Translations under genes and position numbers: made by a program | NCBI GenBank assembly: GCA_004557195.1 | Contig: SFER01000113.1 | Location: 1-6,993, forward strand | Length of the DNA stretch: 6,993 nucleotides | From: Bacteroidales bacterium | Lineage (GTDB): Bacteria > Bacteroidota > Bacteroidia > Bacteroidales > Muribaculaceae | Reading direction: 5' to 3' | In this document: piece by piece, positions 5,931 through 6,993 of the stretch | How the letters are laid out: every line of letters begins with the position of its first letter | Numbering within the stretch: the first letter of the stretch is position 1 | Notes under the pieces: model-generated | What the model saw: only the letters and a program-made list of their open reading frames with translations | Told to the model about the DNA's origin: nothing | Databases searched by the model: none

Positions 5931-6993
5931 TTACTTCACTACTACTGATTGGGTTTTTGTTCCGGTTCTTACTATGTAACAGCCGGGGGTTACGGGCACT
6001 GCGGTGCTATCTCCGGCTACGACGGGCACGCTCTTGATTAGGCGTCCGGTGAAGTCATACACTGCGGCTTCGCCATCCTCGGTGGCGGCGATGATGATGT
6101 TGCCATTTGCGGTGTAGATGCGGCCGGCTGCAGTGTCAACGCCCTCGACACCGGTTGCCTTTCCGAGGTCTTGGAGCATGATGATTTTTACCCCTGCTTT
6201 GGTTGATGCGTCTGCTACGAGGATTCCTTCCAAGAGGCTATATGATTTTGAATTGTCGGCGATGTTGCCTTCAATCTTGATTCCCTCGCCATCTTTGCGG
6301 CCGTAGGCGTTGTTGGAGTAGAGGTATTTCACTCCGCCAACAGTCTCGATGAGACCCATGAAATTTGCCACTTCGTTCACTCTTGCGGGCACATAATATG
6401 CTTTGTAATTGCCCTCGGCATAGTTGCTGTAGCCGCCGTGGAGGATATTTTCGGCACGGAATGTGTTGAGGTTGTAGGCTTTGGTGGTGGCTGTGGTGGT
6501 GATTGTCTCGCTCGGAGTGAGCACGCCGTCGGCAAATTGAGCCACAAACGGATAACTCAATTCCTTGCCCTCAAAATCGCCTTCCAAGCCGCTGATAGCC
6601 ACCCAGTCGCGCTGGTCGAAATTGGCAAAGTTGCGGTCCTCGTAAGTATCCATATTATCGGGGTTATTGCCGTGCAATGTCGGGTTGCTCTCGTTAACCG
6701 ATTTAGCAGTGGTGCAGGCATAAAGCACGTCGTTGTGCATCTTCACGCCCTGCAAACCGAATCCTACATTGTTGGCACCACTAACCAATTCATTCACATT
6801 TGCAGCCTCATTGATTGACCCGGGTACTGTGATAATGGCAGTTGTTTTGTCAACAGAGTATGTTACGCCTTTCGGGTCGGAAATGATTATATTTTTCAAC
6901 ACAACCTCATATTCTCCGGGAGCAGTGCCTTCTCCCAATATCAAAGAAACGGTACATACTTCGCCGTCATTGCCTTCAAAGGGGGTGTTCTTT
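5931..6993 (-). CDS. Secreted multidomain protein, C-terminal part, with sorting-domain-like end
   Basis: The last 353 codons of a larger gene; the frame stays open to the window edge (KNTPFEGNDGEVCTVSL...), and the TTG at 6944 is internal, so the start is outside. Roughly residues 1-64 look like the end of a cohesin- or Ig-like domain (GEYEVVLKNIIISDPKG...AIITVPG), a type common in Bacteroidota surface proteins. About 65-285 is an extracellular-looking beta-rich region (LYACTTAKSVNESNP, RDWVAISGL, GNYKAYYVPARVNEVAN) I cannot name. Residues about 290-353 resemble type A C-terminal sorting domains of the type IX system (GRIYTANGNIIIAA, VYDFTGRLIKS, PGCYIVRTG, final SVVVK). Export to the cell surface is therefore likely, by inference; enzymatic parts, if any, lie upstream of the window. 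No catalytic motif is visible. The gene ends in TAA at 5931-5933 and is followed by a good terminator. Confidence 0.8.
   Translation of the reverse strand, partial: KNTPFEGNDGEVCTVSLILGEGTAPGEYEVVLKNIIISDPKGVTYSVDKTTAIITVPGSINEAANVNELVSGANNVGFGLQGVKMHNDVLYACTTAKSVNESNPTLHGNNPDNMDTYEDRNFANFDQRDWVAISGLEGDFEGKELSYPFVAQFADGVLTPSETITTTATTKAYNLNTFRAENILHGGYSNYAEGNYKAYYVPARVNEVANFMGLIETVGGVKYLYSNNAYGRKDGEGIKIEGNIADNSKSYSLLEGILVADASTKAGVKIIMLQDLGKATGVEGVDTAAGRIYTANGNIIIAATEDGEAAVYDFTGRLIKSVPVVAGDSTAVPVTPGCYIVRTGTKTQSVVVK

Overview
The window looks like chromosomal DNA of a Bacteroidota bacterium, most likely a gut Bacteroidales (Muribaculaceae/Porphyromonadaceae-like; the family-level guess is inference). 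The signs are a perfect TAnnTTTG -7 box upstream of serB, no clear Shine-Dalgarno sequences, a patatin fused to an Omp85-type barrel, a SerB with two ACT domains, and a large secreted protein ending in a C-terminal domain resembling type IX sorting domains.

Left part (1-1335, + strand): the 3' part of rsgA, a ribosome-assembly GTPase, then after only 11 nt a small secreted protein made almost wholly of six exact 20-residue repeats. It is of unknown function.

Middle (1340-4888, - strand): serB (phosphoserine phosphatase, last step of serine synthesis) followed 3 nt later by a patatin-BamA type outer-membrane lipase. They form a probable two-gene operon read from a promoter near 4940. The patatin gene ends 4 nt from the end of the repeat-protein gene, so the two transcription units converge with almost no gap and no visible terminator.

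Right part: 4946-5930 is a GC-rich, hairpin-dense stretch with no convincing gene. It is dominated by a large imperfect inverted repeat (about 5125-5833). The two arms, each about 300 nt, carry the same hairpins in mirror order around an AT-rich centre. Several hairpins keep loop or outer-stem sequence while stem pairs change on both sides, which suggests a selected folded structure (a structured RNA or a REP/MITE-like DNA element). This is the least explained part of the window. A rho-independent terminator (5878-5906) then closes the last gene (5931 to window end, - strand), the C-terminal part of a secreted multidomain protein.

RsgA, SerB and the patatin are confident family calls. The repeat protein and the inverted hairpin element are the items worth follow-up. 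No complete mobile element, CRISPR array, tRNA or rRNA was seen.
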